From Anaerolineae bacterium (GTDB lineage Bacteria; Chloroflexota; Anaerolineae; Promineifilales; Promineifilaceae): a stretch of DNA of 64,000 nt. Each line of letters begins with the position of its first letter. The first letter of the stretch is position 1. The translations under genes and the position numbers were made by a program. Shown piece after piece: positions 25,513 through 35,414 of this stretch. Under the pieces are notes generated by a model. That model was not told the DNA's origin and ran no database searches. It worked only from the letters and a program-made list of their open reading frames with translations. The stretch lies in the NCBI GenBank assembly GCA_023384415.1, contig JAHDWJ010000016.1, positions 1-64,000 of the forward strand, in the 5' to 3' direction.

Positions 25513-27186
25513 ATGCCCCTGGACGATGATGATCTGATTGAAAATGAAGAATTTGAAGCCGCTGAGGAAGAAAAGCCGGTAGATGTTGAGGCTATCCTCA
25601 AGCGGGCCAGCAAAGCCGGCAAAATAGACGAAACCAGTATGCAAACCTTACTGGCAGTCGTAGATGATGCCGATGCTCTCTATGAACGGTTGGAAAAACT
25701 TAAAATTCGTTACGATAGTGATGATGATGATCTTCTGGATGAAGAAGAGGACCTGGAAGTTGATTGGGACAATGACGACAATGATCTGCCAAGCGGCCGC
25801 GGCTATTACGATGCTGACGGAGAAAACGACCCCGTACAAACTTATTTGCGTGACATTGGGCGCGTCCCCTTATTGACTGCTGAACAAGAAGTATGGCTCT
25901 CTACCCAGCTAACCGCCGTTGCCGTTTTAGGCGAACGGCGAGCTGAAGCGACCATGATGAAAGGGGAAGATGATCTGCCCGCTCAGACCATGATGTTCAA
26001 CCTGGAACATTTGCGCCACCATTGGGAGCAAACACATATTCTGGCGCAAGCTTTGCGTGTAGAACCGCCTGATTTTCGGCAACTGATTGTCGAAACCCAA
26101 CAGCTGCACCAGGGTTGGCAATACAGCACTCCATCCTACATTCGTTCTTATCTTAACAATGGGGATTGGGGACAGGAGCGAGAATGGGCCAGGTTGGCCG
26201 GCTCATTATTCGTTCTTTTCACCACCCTATACCTGTTTCCCGATGAAATCCTACAGCAGTTGGCCCATCATTATGCCGCCACCCAAATGCTCCCCTCTGA
26301 AGAACAATTCCGTGAATGGCTGCCAGACGCCCACCGCTTAGAGGAGAACGAGGGCATCATTTTTACTCAGGCAGAAGAGGCTAAAATTGATTTGACCCGT
26401 GCTAATCTGCGCCTGGTTGTCAGTGTCGCCAAACGGTATATGGGGCGGGGGATTCAATTTTTAGACCTGGTACAAGAAGGCAATGTCGGGTTGCTGCGAG
26501 CCGTAGAGAAATTTGATCACACCAAAGGATTTAAGTTTAGCACCTATGCCACCTGGTGGATTCGACAAGCAGTGAGCCGGGCGATTGCCGATCAAGCCCG
26601 TACCATCCGTATTCCCGTTCACATGGTCGAGACGATCAATAAAATCATGCGGCGACAGCGGGAGATGATTCAATCTCTAGGGCGGGAACCTTCCGCCGAA
26701 GAGTTGGCTCTGGAATTGGAGTACCTGGAACCAGATGAGGTGTTAGAGATTCGTGCATCCCTGGCCGCCGACAGCCGTCTGGATCCCATTTTATACCGAA
26801 AGTGGCGGCAAGCGGCCGCGAAAATTCGAGACATCCTTAAGATCTCCCAAGACCCCATGTCATTGGAGCGGCCCGTCGGGGCCGACGATGATGCCACCCA
26901 ACTGGGAGACTTCATCGAAGACAAAAGCGTGGTTGAGCCAGTAGATGCGGCTTCCAAAGAGCTGCTGCGCGAACAGGTACGCAGCGTCCTCTCCTTCTTA
27001 AACGAGCGAGAACGATCCGTTTTAGAGATGCGCTTTGGCCTCAATGATGGCAAAGATCACACCCTGGAAGAAGTAGGCCGGCAATTTGGGGTCACCCGTG
27101 AACGCATCCGCCAGATCGAGGCCAAAGCCCTGCGTAAACTCCGCCATCCCAGCCGCAGCAAGTCGTTACGCGATTACCTGAGTTAA
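25513..27186 (+). CDS. rpoD: Primary sigma factor RpoD
   Basis: The 557-residue protein has an acidic N-terminus with region 1.1 ('[23 protein letters not shown]') and an Asp/Glu-rich stretch (about residues 70-95). Region 1.2 is '[16 protein letters not shown]'. Region 2 is '[26 protein letters not shown]' and '[18 protein letters not shown]'. The region 4 helix-turn-helix is '[24 protein letters not shown]'. It directs housekeeping transcription. It is placed right after dnaG, with AAGGA before the ATG. Confidence 0.95.
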   Translation: MPLDDDDLIENEEFEAAEEEKPVDVEAILKRASKAGKIDETSMQTLLAVVDDADALYERLEKLKIRYDSDDDDLLDEEEDLEVDWDNDDNDLPSGRGYYDADGENDPVQTYLRDIGRVPLLTAEQEVWLSTQLTAVAVLGERRAEATMMKGEDDLPAQTMMFNLEHLRHHWEQTHILAQALRVEPPDFRQLIVETQQLHQGWQYSTPSYIRSYLNNGDWGQEREWARLAGSLFVLFTTLYLFPDEILQQLAHHYAATQMLPSEEQFREWLPDAHRLEENEGIIFTQAEEAKIDLTRANLRLVVSVAKRYMGRGIQFLDLVQEGNVGLLRAVEKFDHTKGFKFSTYATWWIRQAVSRAIADQARTIRIPVHMVETINKIMRRQREMIQSLGREPSAEELALELEYLEPDEVLEIRASLAADSRLDPILYRKWRQAAAKIRDILKISQDPMSLERPVGADDDATQLGDFIEDKSVVEPVDAASKELLREQVRSVLSFLNERERSVLEMRFGLNDGKDHTLEEVGRQFGVTRERIRQIEAKALRKLRHPSRSKSLRDYLS

Positions 27187-27201
27187 TTCCGCTATTGGCA
27201 G

Positions 27202-27498
27202 ATGAACATTATTTACGGCCATCAAGATATTGAGTTTGAGTGGGATAGCGTCAAGGCTCAAACCAATATCAAGAAACATGGCATCACTTTTGAGTAAGCC
27301 ACTGAAGCATTCTTTGATCCATTTTATCAAACGGGTGATGCCTCAGTGGATGAAACAGAAGAACGTGATTTTATCCTCGGTTATTCTCTTTCGGTACGTT
27401 TACTTCTGGTAGTTTATACCGAGCGTGACGCCCGATTCCGAATTGTTTCGGCCCGCCGGGCTACCCGCGATGAGAGAAAGCTCTATGAACACAGCTAA
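27202..27498 (+). pseudogene. BrnT-type toxin gene with an in-frame stop
   Basis: The frame reads 'IEFEWDSVKAQTNIKKHGITFE*ATEAFFDP' and continues to 'FRIVSARRATRDERKLYE'. These are the WD..K...N..KHG and RR...E...Y signatures of BrnT RNase toxins. A TAA at 27295-27297 replaces what is normally a Glu or Gln codon, so the 98-residue toxin is truncated to 31. No frameshift is present. The downstream antitoxin-like gene starts within its 3' end. Confidence 0.8.
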
Positions 27499-27772
27499 CC
27501 AAACCCTTAATATCCGCCCTCGTCCTGTTGAACCAGTTGCCCTGCAGATACCGGGTGATACGTTTGAATCGCTCAAGAAAGTAGCTGCCAACCGGGATAT
27601 GTCAGTTGATGCCTTGCTCAAATTTTACATCGGTCAGGCCTTGCGTCAGGGTGTAGCGCAATTATTCTCCGAGCGTGTGTTGGAAACTACCGCCCAGGTT
27701 TTATCCCGCCATCTTCACTCGGAAGAAGAAGTCTCAACTATTTTGCGTGAGATCCGTTATGAAGTTCCTTGA
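27485..27772 (+). CDS. Antitoxin-like protein downstream of broken BrnT
   Basis: The 95-residue protein has 'PVALQIPGDTFESLKKVAANRDMSVDALLKFYIGQALRQ', resembling a ribbon-helix-helix or helix-rich antitoxin, then 'VLETTAQVLSRHLHSEEEVSTILREIR'. It overlaps the end of the toxin pseudogene by 14 bases, the usual BrnT-antitoxin order. It is intact although its toxin is not. The ATG at 27485 is preferred over 27425 because it fits the family start and the overlap. Confidence 0.65.
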   Translation: MNTANQTLNIRPRPVEPVALQIPGDTFESLKKVAANRDMSVDALLKFYIGQALRQGVAQLFSERVLETTAQVLSRHLHSEEEVSTILREIRYEVP

Positions 27773-28098
27773 GCGATACCTGCATTATGAAGAGCTTTCC
27801 ATGGGCCGGGGCGCACTAAGCCTGCCCTGAGCTTGCCGAAGACTTGCCGAAGAGATGGATGAAAACAACGAGTTTGCGAGTGGGCATCCACTCACTCCCC
27901 AGTACTATTTTGTTGGCGCAATACTGCTTTGCCCATGATTTTTGCTTGTGATAAAATGCACATAACCGTTGAGCTTGTGTAATTCCCACACTTTCGCCAA
28001 AAGGGTATAAACAGCCAAACAACACGGTTTGGTGTGCAAAACCGAACCCACTAACTGCCAACTGCGAATTGTCAACGGCTCTTTACACTGGTGTATTT
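27773..28098. other. Spacer before the nuo operon
   Basis: I see no gene. It contains CTGAGCTTGCCGAAG followed by a second CTTGCCGAAG (about 27831-27851), a short interspersed motif known from many genomes. An AT-rich GATAAAAT near 27950 could be the -10 of the nuo promoter. No ribosome-binding site is evident directly before nuoA. Confidence 0.4.
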
Positions 28099-28467
28099 AT
28101 GGATAACGATTTTCTCCGCCAATATATTCCGATTGCCGTGCTGCTGGGCTGGGCTCTCTTTTTTGCCTGCCTGCTGCCGTTCCTTTCCTTGATCCTCGGC
28201 CCTAAGAAGCCTAATGCCCGTAAAAACCAACCGTATGAATCGGGGATGGCCCCTATTGGCCCGGCACAACGGCGAATGCCGGTGAAGTTTTACCGGATAG
28301 CGGTGCTGTTTATTTTGTTTGACATAGACATTATTCTGCTCGTGCCCTGGGCTATCGCCCTGCGGCCGCTAGGCTACTTTGGCTTGGGGGCGATGCTTAT
28401 TTTCCTGGTCATCTTTGTCCTCGGTGACATTTGGGTCTGGAAAAAGGGAGTTCTGGAATGGGAGTAG
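28099..28467 (+). CDS. nuoA: NADH-quinone oxidoreductase subunit A
   Basis: The 122-residue subunit has three transmembrane helices, with '[12 protein letters not shown]' and '[23 protein letters not shown]' between the first and second, the conserved NuoA core. It belongs to the membrane arm of complex I at the quinone junction. The start at 28099 is chosen over 28069 because the N-terminus [11 protein letters not shown] fits the family. It overlaps nuoB by ten bases. Confidence 0.93.
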   Translation: MDNDFLRQYIPIAVLLGWALFFACLLPFLSLILGPKKPNARKNQPYESGMAPIGPAQRRMPVKFYRIAVLFILFDIDIILLVPWAIALRPLGYFGLGAMLIFLVIFVLGDIWVWKKGVLEWE

Positions 28468-28940
28468 AACAAAAATTAGGTAACATGGGGGTTGTCACCC
28501 ACCGTTTAGAAGATTTAGTCAACTGGGGGCGCACCAATGCCATGTGGCCCATGTTGTTTGGCCTGGCCTGCTGCGCCATTGAGATGATGGATATGCAGGC
28601 CGCTACCCATGATGGCTCCCGCTTTGGCATGGAGCTGATGCGCCCATCCCCCCGGCAGGCAGATTTAATGATTGTCGCCGGCCGCGTCTCCCGCAAAATG
28701 GCCCCAGTGCTGCGCCGCCTTTATGACCAGATGCCTGACCCTAAATGGGTTATCGCTATGGGGGATTGTGCCTCTTGTGGGGGCATTTTTAACAACTATG
28801 CCATCGTCCAGGGGGTGGATGAAATTGTCCCGGTAGATGTGTACGTGGCCGGCTGCCCCCCCCGCCCAGAAGCCTTGATTGATGGCATTATGACCCTGCA
28901 TGAAAAAATTCGCGGGGAAAAGTTGACGGATTGGGCCTGA
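28458..28940 (+). CDS. nuoB: NADH-quinone oxidoreductase subunit B
   Basis: The 160-residue protein carries the N2 cluster ligands: adjacent cysteines in '[10 protein letters not shown]', then 'GDCASCGG' and 'AGCPPRPE'. N2 passes electrons to quinone. The ATG at 28458 follows AAAAGGG and gives MGVEQKL. The upstream in-frame start is inside nuoA coding sequence and is less likely. Confidence 0.95.
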   Translation: MGVEQKLGNMGVVTHRLEDLVNWGRTNAMWPMLFGLACCAIEMMDMQAATHDGSRFGMELMRPSPRQADLMIVAGRVSRKMAPVLRRLYDQMPDPKWVIAMGDCASCGGIFNNYAIVQGVDEIVPVDVYVAGCPPRPEALIDGIMTLHEKIRGEKLTDWA

Positions 28941-28941
28941 C

Positions 28942-29487
28942 ATGAGTACAGATTACAACGAACTCGCCAAAGATAGGATCGCGGCCGCGTTCCCCAATGC
29001 CATCCTCGATGTAGTAGATTTTCGTGGCACCCGCACCCTCATCATCAACCCGCCGCAGTTAAAACCCATCGCCCGCTTCCTGCGCGACGATGAAGCCCTG
29101 CGTTACAACTACATCAGCGACATCTGCGCCGACGATATGCTGCCCGAACTCACCAATGGAGACGTAGAAGACCGGTTCGCCGTCAACTACCACCTGCTCT
29201 CCATGAGCAACAAACACCGCCTGCGCCTCCGCGTTCCCGTCGAAGACCCCGACAACGGCCCTGAAACCCTCACCGACCTCTGGCCCGTTGCCGAATGGTT
29301 AGAAATGGAAGTATGGGACCTCATGGGCATTCGCTTCAAAGGCAACGACGACCTGCGCCGCCTCTTCCTGCCCGAAGATTGGCAAGGCCATCCCTTACGC
29401 AAAGATTACCCTCTCGGTTACGAAGAAGTTCAATTCTCCTTCAACTGGGAAGCCATAGACGCCAAAAAACCATACGCCAAAGATTAA
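28942..29487 (+). CDS. nuoC: NADH-quinone oxidoreductase subunit C
   Basis: The 181-residue subunit has the 30-kDa signature 'WPVAEWLEMEVWDLMGIRFKGNDDLRRLFLPEDWQGHPLRKDYP'-like block near residues 115-160. It sits on the quinone-binding part of the hydrophilic arm beside NuoD. It begins one base after the nuoB stop. A GCGGCCGC lies at codons 14-16. Confidence 0.93.
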   Translation: MSTDYNELAKDRIAAAFPNAILDVVDFRGTRTLIINPPQLKPIARFLRDDEALRYNYISDICADDMLPELTNGDVEDRFAVNYHLLSMSNKHRLRLRVPVEDPDNGPETLTDLWPVAEWLEMEVWDLMGIRFKGNDDLRRLFLPEDWQGHPLRKDYPLGYEEVQFSFNWEAIDAKKPYAKD

Positions 29488-29495
29488 CCTCCCCA

Positions 29496-29516
29496 ACTCG
29501 AAACTCGAAACTAACT
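29496..29516 (+). repeat. Heptamer array ACTCGAA in nuoC-nuoD spacer
   Basis: ACTCGAA occurs twice, then ACTAACT, ending four bases before the nuoD ATG. It occupies the place of a Shine-Dalgarno site. Sister arrays lie at 36479-36499 and 37069-37089. Confidence 0.65.
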
Positions 29517-29519
29517 ATC

Positions 29520-30776
29520 ATGACCCTGACGACCCAATCAGACACCATTCAGGAATTAACCGTCGAAGAAATTCGGGCCAAACTGGGCACCAAAATGCCC
29601 ATCGAAGACCCCGAAGAGCACATGCTTCTGAGCATGGGGCCGCAGCATCCCAGCACCCATGGGGTGTTACGCCTGCTGCTGGAACTCGACGGCGAGCGCA
29701 TCGTCAACCTGGCCAACGACATCGGCTTTTTGCACACCGGCATCGAAAAGACGATGGAGTCCAAAACCTACACCAAAGCCCTGGTAATGACCGACCGCAT
29801 GGACTACCTGGCCCCCATGTCCAACAATTACGGTTACATCCTGGCCGTCGAAAAGCTTCTCGATGTCGAAGTCACCCCCCGCGCCGAAACCATCCGCCTC
29901 ATCCTGGTAGAGCTGGCCCGTATCAGCAGCCATCTCGTCTGGCTGGCGACCCACGCCCTGGACATCGCCGCCATGTCCGTCTTCCTCTACTGCTTCCGCG
30001 AGCGGGAATACATCCTCGACCTGTTCGAAATGGTGGCCGGGCAGCGGATGATGGTCAGCTATTTCCGCCCTGGGGGGTTATGGCGAGATGTGCCCGAAGA
30101 GTTTGAGCCAGCCGTGCGAAAATTCCTCGACTTTATGCCCTCACGGATCGCCGATTACGAAGCCCTGCTCAAAAACAACCCCATCTGGCTGGCCCGTACC
30201 AAAGGGGTTGGCACCATCTCCGCCGATGATGCCATCGCCTGGGGACTGAGTGGGGCCAGTCTGCGCGGCTCAGGGGTAGATTGGGATATTCGTAAAACCA
30301 TGCCTTATGGCGGGTATGAGAAATATGAGTTCGATGTTCCTGTCGGTACAGATGGGGATGTGTATGCCCGTTACCGCTGCCGGATGCAAGAGATGAGTGA
30401 AAGCCTGAGAATTATTCGTCAGGCTCTGGACAAACTCCCCAAAGGGGCAGTTAATATTGATGACCGCAAAATTGTGCCCCCACCACGAGCTGAATTAGGG
30501 CGAAGCATGGAAGCGGTTATTCACCATTTCAAATTATGGACCGAAGGGTTTTCCGCCCCAGCCGGGTACGTTTACCAGGCCATCGAATCCCCACGCGGGG
30601 AGTTTGGCTGCTATTTGCGGGGCAACGGTGGCCCTAAACCGGCACGGGTTCATTTCCGCACTCCCTCTTATGTCAATCTGGCCTGCCTGCCCATGCTCTC
30701 CAAAGGGGTCTTCGTCGCCGATCTGGTAGCCATCATTGGCTCGATTGACATTGTGTTGGGAGAAATTGATCGTTAA
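29520..30776 (+). CDS. nuoD: NADH-quinone oxidoreductase subunit D
   Basis: The 418-residue 49-kDa subunit has 'SMGPQHPSTHGVLRLLLELDGE' near the N-terminus and 'ARISSHLVWLATHALDIAA' in the core. It ends 'DIVLGEIDR'. It forms the quinone cavity with NuoB. The ATG at 29520 is the family start. The much longer frame from 29295 would run through the repeat and nuoC. No GCGGCCGC is found anywhere in this gene, an unusual gap. Confidence 0.95.
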   Translation: MTLTTQSDTIQELTVEEIRAKLGTKMPIEDPEEHMLLSMGPQHPSTHGVLRLLLELDGERIVNLANDIGFLHTGIEKTMESKTYTKALVMTDRMDYLAPMSNNYGYILAVEKLLDVEVTPRAETIRLILVELARISSHLVWLATHALDIAAMSVFLYCFREREYILDLFEMVAGQRMMVSYFRPGGLWRDVPEEFEPAVRKFLDFMPSRIADYEALLKNNPIWLARTKGVGTISADDAIAWGLSGASLRGSGVDWDIRKTMPYGGYEKYEFDVPVGTDGDVYARYRCRMQEMSESLRIIRQALDKLPKGAVNIDDRKIVPPPRAELGRSMEAVIHHFKLWTEGFSAPAGYVYQAIESPRGEFGCYLRGNGGPKPARVHFRTPSYVNLACLPMLSKGVFVADLVAIIGSIDIVLGEIDR

Positions 30777-30887
30777 TTTCCATCCCTAGATTACACCGAT
30801 TTTCCCAGATGAAGAAGATTGGTGTGATCTTAAGAAAAATATCTGTGACATCTGGTAACTGTAACTATTAAGGCGCACAAGAATTTC

Positions 30888-30953
30888 ACCGCGAAGACGC
30901 TAAGATGAGTAAGAATTTCTTGAGGAACTTCGAATTTTTTGCGTCTTTGCGGT
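30888..30953. repeat. AAGACGC-family hairpin repeat
   Basis: ACCGCGAAGACGCTAAGA pairs imperfectly with the strand-reversed ACCGCAAAGACGCAAAA. It is flanked by GTAACTATTAAGG-like sequence and TTAGTTGTTAC. It lies in the nuoD-nuoE spacer (30777-30981), which holds no gene. Confidence 0.6.
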
Positions 30954-30981
30954 TAGTTGTTACGACATCTGTGGTTAAGCT

Positions 30982-31509
30982 ATGATTCGTGAAAAATACG
31001 CTGACGTCATTCAAGAACTGTTCCGCCGCTACCCAGAGCGAAAATCGGCCATTCTGCCGCTGATGCACATTGCCCAGCATGAGTATGGGTATATGAGCGA
31101 AGAGGCGATGCAAGAGGTAGCCGATATTTTGGGCCTCAACCCTACTCATGTGAAATCTATTGCCGGGTTCTACACTCTGTTTTATGAAGAGCCGGTGGGC
31201 AAATATGTGCTGGAGATATGCAACGATCTCGCCTGTGCCCTGCGTGGGGCAGATGAATTTGTGGCGATGGCCTCGAATAAGTTAGGCGTTCCTGTTGAAG
31301 GGACAACCCCGGATGGGCTGTTCACCCTTAAAACGGTCATGTGCCTGGGGGCCTGTGATCGTGCCCCTATGCTGCAATGTAATCTGCGTTTTCACGAGCA
31401 TCTCAACGAAGAAAAATTTACGGCTTTGCTTGACCATCTGCACCAGGAAGCATCATCAGATCAGGTTGAATCTGCGGTTGTCGAAAAAATCGTTTCATAC
31501 ATAAACTAA
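30982..31509 (+). CDS. nuoE: NADH-quinone oxidoreductase subunit E
   Basis: The 175-residue 24-kDa subunit binds a [2Fe-2S] cluster through 'CNDLAC' (C-x4-C) and 'CLGAC' (C-x3-C). The N-terminal helical domain contains 'AILPLMHIAQHEYGYMSEEAM'. It works with NuoF in the NADH-oxidising module. It is preceded by the hairpin spacer rather than directly by nuoD. Confidence 0.94.
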   Translation: MIREKYADVIQELFRRYPERKSAILPLMHIAQHEYGYMSEEAMQEVADILGLNPTHVKSIAGFYTLFYEEPVGKYVLEICNDLACALRGADEFVAMASNKLGVPVEGTTPDGLFTLKTVMCLGACDRAPMLQCNLRFHEHLNEEKFTALLDHLHQEASSDQVESAVVEKIVSYIN

Positions 31510-31529
31510 CAAATCCGTAGAGGACTTTT

Positions 31530-32774
31530 ATGGCCCATTTGTTGCTACGTCATCGGGAAATTGAAAATATCAAGAAGTTGGATGTATACCGGGCACATGG
31601 GGGGTATGAGGCCCTCAAGAAGGTGTTGAGTATGGCCCCGGCTGAGGTGATCCAGGTGGTGATGGAGAGTAATTTACGCGGCCGCGGCGGGGCCGGTTTC
31701 CCCACAGGTCTCAAATGGAACTTCATCCCCAAAGTAGCCGGGGACAAATATGTCGTTGTCAACACCGACGAATCAGAAACCGGCACCTTCAAAGATCGGG
31801 AGCTGATGGAAGGCAACCCCCATCAGGTCATCGAAGGCACCCTCATCGCCGCTTACGCCATTGGGGCTAAACTCACCTTTAACTATATGCGCGGCGAATA
31901 TATGGATGCCGCCTACGCCTTTGAGGAAGCGCTGAAAGAATGTTATGCCAACAATCTGCTAGGCCCAAACATTCTGGGGTCAGAGTTTTCCTGTGACATG
32001 TACCCCCATTACGGGGCCGGGGCGTATATCTGTGGCGAAGAGACCGCTTTGTTAGAATCGCTGCATGGCAACTTAGGTCAGCCCTGGTCTAAACCGCCGT
32101 TCCCTGCTGTGGAGGGGCTGTACCGCAAACCGACGGTGGTCAATAACACGGAGACTTTAGCCAATGTTCCCCTGATCATCCAAAACGGGGCTGAATGGTA
32201 TAAAAGCATGGGTACGCCAGGCAGCACCGGCCCTAAAATCGTTTGTCTCAGCGGCCATGTGGTAAAACCGGGCAATTACGAAATCATTATGGGCATGACC
32301 TACCGGGAGTTGATTTATGATTTGGCCGGGGGTATTCCGGGAGGCAAAAAAGTGAAAGGGTTCTTGCCGTCCGGTGGCTCTGGTCCGGTGGTGAAGGAAG
32401 AGGCTCTGGACGCCCCTATTTCGTATGAGGGGCTGGATAAATTTGGCTCGGCCATGGGGTCGGCGTCGGTGATTGTGATGGATGAAACGGTGGATATGGT
32501 GTGGGCAGCCAAGAAGGCGACCCATTTCTTCAAACATGAGTCGTGTGGCAAATGTACTCCCTGTCGGGAAGGGACGTTCTGGCTGGATAAGGTGATTCAT
32601 AAGGTGGACAGCGGCCGCGGCACCGCCAACGATATTAAGGTCCTCAACAGCGTCGCTGAACAAATTGGGGGCAAATGCCTCTGCGCTTTAGGTGAATTTG
32701 CCAAAAATCCAATCCTGTCCACGATTAAACATTTCCCCCAAGATTATCAGGCCAAAGTCCGGGCCAACGGCTAA
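31530..32774 (+). CDS. nuoF: NADH-quinone oxidoreductase subunit F
   Basis: The 414-residue, 51-kDa subunit has FMN/NADH site 'GRGGAGFPTGLKW', 'VVNTDESETGTFKDRELM', 'GAGAYICGEETALLESLHG' and N3 cluster ligands 'HESCGKCTPCREG' with 'CLCALG'. It oxidises NADH and reduces FMN. GAGGA precedes the ATG. Confidence 0.95.
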   Translation: MAHLLLRHREIENIKKLDVYRAHGGYEALKKVLSMAPAEVIQVVMESNLRGRGGAGFPTGLKWNFIPKVAGDKYVVVNTDESETGTFKDRELMEGNPHQVIEGTLIAAYAIGAKLTFNYMRGEYMDAAYAFEEALKECYANNLLGPNILGSEFSCDMYPHYGAGAYICGEETALLESLHGNLGQPWSKPPFPAVEGLYRKPTVVNNTETLANVPLIIQNGAEWYKSMGTPGSTGPKIVCLSGHVVKPGNYEIIMGMTYRELIYDLAGGIPGGKKVKGFLPSGGSGPVVKEEALDAPISYEGLDKFGSAMGSASVIVMDETVDMVWAAKKATHFFKHESCGKCTPCREGTFWLDKVIHKVDSGRGTANDIKVLNSVAEQIGGKCLCALGEFAKNPILSTIKHFPQDYQAKVRANG

Positions 32775-32818
32775 AAAGCCATGAATGGCACGAATTAGCA
32801 CGAAACTGAGGTCAATTC

Positions 32819-35365
32819 ATGAGTGATCTGGTAACGATTACTGTAGACGGGGTAGAGGTCACGGTTCCCAAAGGGGAGCTGGTGGTGGATGCAGCCAAAC
32901 GTATCCAGAATGACATCCCCGTATTTTGCTATCATCCCAAAATGGCCCCGGTGGGCATGTGCCGGATGTGCCTGGTGGAGATTGGGCTGCCGGTGCGGGA
33001 CCGGGCTACCGGGGAAATTTTACGCAACCCAGACGGGACGCCGCAGCTTAATTTTGGTAAAGGGCTGCAAACTGCCTGTACCGTGCAGGTGGCCCCAGGC
33101 ATGGTTGTCCGTACCACCACGAAAGAAGTGGATGAGGCGCGGGCTGGGGTGATTGAATTTCTCCTGACCAGTCACCCTCTGGATTGCCCTATTTGTGATA
33201 AGGGTGGGGAGTGCCCGCTGCAAAATTTGACCATGGCCCATGGGGTTGGTACCAGCCGCTTTGACTTCTCTTTGAAGATGAAGATGGATAAGCATGTGCC
33301 CCTGGGAGATTTGATCTTCCTGGACCGGGAGCGGTGTATTCAATGTGCCCGCTGTACCCGTTTCCAGGCTGAAGTGGTGGATGATCCGGTGATTGGGTTT
33401 CATAATCGCGGCCGCAGCCTGGAAATTATGACCCTCTCTGACCCCGGTTTTGACAGCTACTGGAGCGGTAACACCACCGACATCTGCCCGGTAGGGGCCT
33501 TGACCACTGCCGATTTCCGCTTTGGGGCGCGGCCGTGGGAGTTGATCCCCGTCGCCAGCCTGGACCCCTACAGCCCGGCAGGGAGCAATATCGTTTTTAG
33601 CACCCGAATCGAAGCCAAAGCTGGCGGCCGCACCGTCATCAAACGCATCCTGCCCCGGCAAAATGAAGCGGTTAATGAAATCTGGATAGATGACCGCACC
33701 CGCTTCGGCCACCATTTCGCTGAATCCCCTAACCGGCTGACTAAACCCCTGGTGCGGAAAAATGGGCAGTTGGTCGAAGCCAGTTGGGATGAAGCCCTGC
33801 AAGCCGTGGCCGATGGGTTGACCCGGAACAAAGGGGCCGCGGCCGGCCTCAGCAATGATCGGGTCAGCAACGAAGCTCTTTATCTGTTCCAAAACCTCAT
33901 CCGGCGCGGTTTGGGCAGCAACCACCTTGATTTGAGTGGGGCACGGCTGGCCGGGGGGGATGTGACGGCTAAAGTGGGGTTGAGCAAAGGGAGCAACCTG
34001 AAAGAGTTAGGCAAAGGGGACGCCATTTTGGTGGTGGCCTCAGATTTACACGAGGAAGTACCTATCTGGTGGCTGCGGGTGAAGCAGGCCGCCGAACGAG
34101 GGGCTACCCTGGTGGTGATGAATGTCCGCCCCACCCGCCTGGAGCAAAAAGCGGCCCATGTGTTCCGTTACGGGGCCGGCGAAGCGTTAAGTGCGACCCA
34201 TGATTTGCTCAATGCCGCTAAAGTAGATAGCAGTGGGGATGATCCGTTGACCGTCGCGGCCGCGTCCCTGGTCAACGCCAACAACCTGGTTATTTTTTAT
34301 GGCTATGAAGGGTTAAGCTATGGCGAAACAGACACCCTGGCCCGCATCCTGGCTAACCTGCTGCTGCTCAAAAACAACGAAGGTCAGGCCCACGCCGGGC
34401 GGGTCAATAACGGCCTCATCGCCGTCTGGCCCCACAACAACACCCAAGGGGCGTGGGATATGGGGATTCACCCGGCCTTTGAGCCAGGGTATAAAGCGGT
34501 TGCTAACCCAGGCATGGGGGAAGCTGAGATAATCGCGGCCGCGCAAACTGGTGACATCCGCGCTCTTTATCTCCTGGGGGCCGACCCGGTTGGTGATGGG
34601 CGGATGGCCGACCGGGGCAAGCTGGATTTCCTGGTTGTGCAAGAACTATTCAGAACCCCCACCGCCAAACTGGCCGATGTGGTGCTGCCTGCCCAAAGCT
34701 GGGCCGAAAATGATGGCACTTTTACCAACGGTGAACGGCGAGTACAACGGTATTATCCGGCCATCTCCACCGTTGGTCTCAGCCGGCCTGATTGGCAAAT
34801 TATCGCCCAGGTTGGCGAAAAGTTAGGCCAGGGCAAAGGCCCCATCGCCGCCAGCCTGGTGTTCCGGGATATGGCTCGTGCTGTGCCCCAATACAAAGGG
34901 ATGGATTACCGCTCCCTGGCCCAGGTGGAAAAACAGTGGCCGGATGTAGGCGGAGCAGACCTGTATTACGGTGGCACTTCCTATGAGAACAAATCGGGCC
35001 TGGGGCAGCAGTGGGCCGCCGAAGCGGAGACGAAGCTGCCTGAACCGTATACCCTGGGTGATACAAATAAACCGGAGTTGATGGGGTTGCAGCTTATTTA
35101 CGGCGCGGCCCTATACAATGGTACGGGTAGATTGATACGAGAGGCAGAGGTGCTGCGGCCGCGGTTGGCCCAACCCACCGTCCTCTTGCATGAAACCGAT
35201 GCCCAAACCCGCAAAATCAATCACGGGGATACCGTCCAGGTCAACGTCAATGGCCTGAACATCGAAGCCGTCGCGGCCGTCAATGGTCATGTTCCTGCCG
35301 GGTTAGCCGTGCTACGTGGCAGTCAGTTTATCCCTGGCCTACAACGGGCTGCTGTGCATAAATAA
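32819..35365 (+). CDS. nuoG: NADH-quinone oxidoreductase subunit G
   Basis: The 848-residue iron-sulfur subunit has N-terminal [2Fe-2S] ligands C37 and C48-x2-C51 ('VFCYHPKMAPVGMCRMC'), a His-Cys [4Fe-4S] region 'CPICDKGGECPLQ', 'RCIQCARCTRFQ' and 'TDICPVGAL', then a long molybdopterin-oxidoreductase-like domain. Five GCGGCCGC octamers occur. GAGG lies before the ATG. Confidence 0.94.
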   Translation: MSDLVTITVDGVEVTVPKGELVVDAAKRIQNDIPVFCYHPKMAPVGMCRMCLVEIGLPVRDRATGEILRNPDGTPQLNFGKGLQTACTVQVAPGMVVRTTTKEVDEARAGVIEFLLTSHPLDCPICDKGGECPLQNLTMAHGVGTSRFDFSLKMKMDKHVPLGDLIFLDRERCIQCARCTRFQAEVVDDPVIGFHNRGRSLEIMTLSDPGFDSYWSGNTTDICPVGALTTADFRFGARPWELIPVASLDPYSPAGSNIVFSTRIEAKAGGRTVIKRILPRQNEAVNEIWIDDRTRFGHHFAESPNRLTKPLVRKNGQLVEASWDEALQAVADGLTRNKGAAAGLSNDRVSNEALYLFQNLIRRGLGSNHLDLSGARLAGGDVTAKVGLSKGSNLKELGKGDAILVVASDLHEEVPIWWLRVKQAAERGATLVVMNVRPTRLEQKAAHVFRYGAGEALSATHDLLNAAKVDSSGDDPLTVAAASLVNANNLVIFYGYEGLSYGETDTLARILANLLLLKNNEGQAHAGRVNNGLIAVWPHNNTQGAWDMGIHPAFEPGYKAVANPGMGEAEIIAAAQTGDIRALYLLGADPVGDGRMADRGKLDFLVVQELFRTPTAKLADVVLPAQSWAENDGTFTNGERRVQRYYPAISTVGLSRPDWQIIAQVGEKLGQGKGPIAASLVFRDMARAVPQYKGMDYRSLAQVEKQWPDVGGADLYYGGTSYENKSGLGQQWAAEAETKLPEPYTLGDTNKPELMGLQLIYGAALYNGTGRLIREAEVLRPRLAQPTVLLHETDAQTRKINHGDTVQVNVNGLNIEAVAAVNGHVPAGLAVLRGSQFIPGLQRAAVHK

Positions 35366-35380
35366 TTATTGGTGGCGACT

Positions 35381-35408
35381 AATAACCAATAACTAATAAC
35401 TAATAAAC
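35381..35408 (+). repeat. Heptamer array AATAACT in nuoG-nuoH spacer
   Basis: Four tandem heptamers (AATAACC, AATAACT twice, AATAAAC) end seven bases before the nuoH ATG, with no Shine-Dalgarno between. Confidence 0.65.
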
Positions 35409-35414
35409 CAACCT

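Noticed and set aside
27949..27956. A strong nuo promoter
   Set aside because: A GATAAAAT element exists but no convincing -35 at proper spacing. I keep it only as a weak remark.
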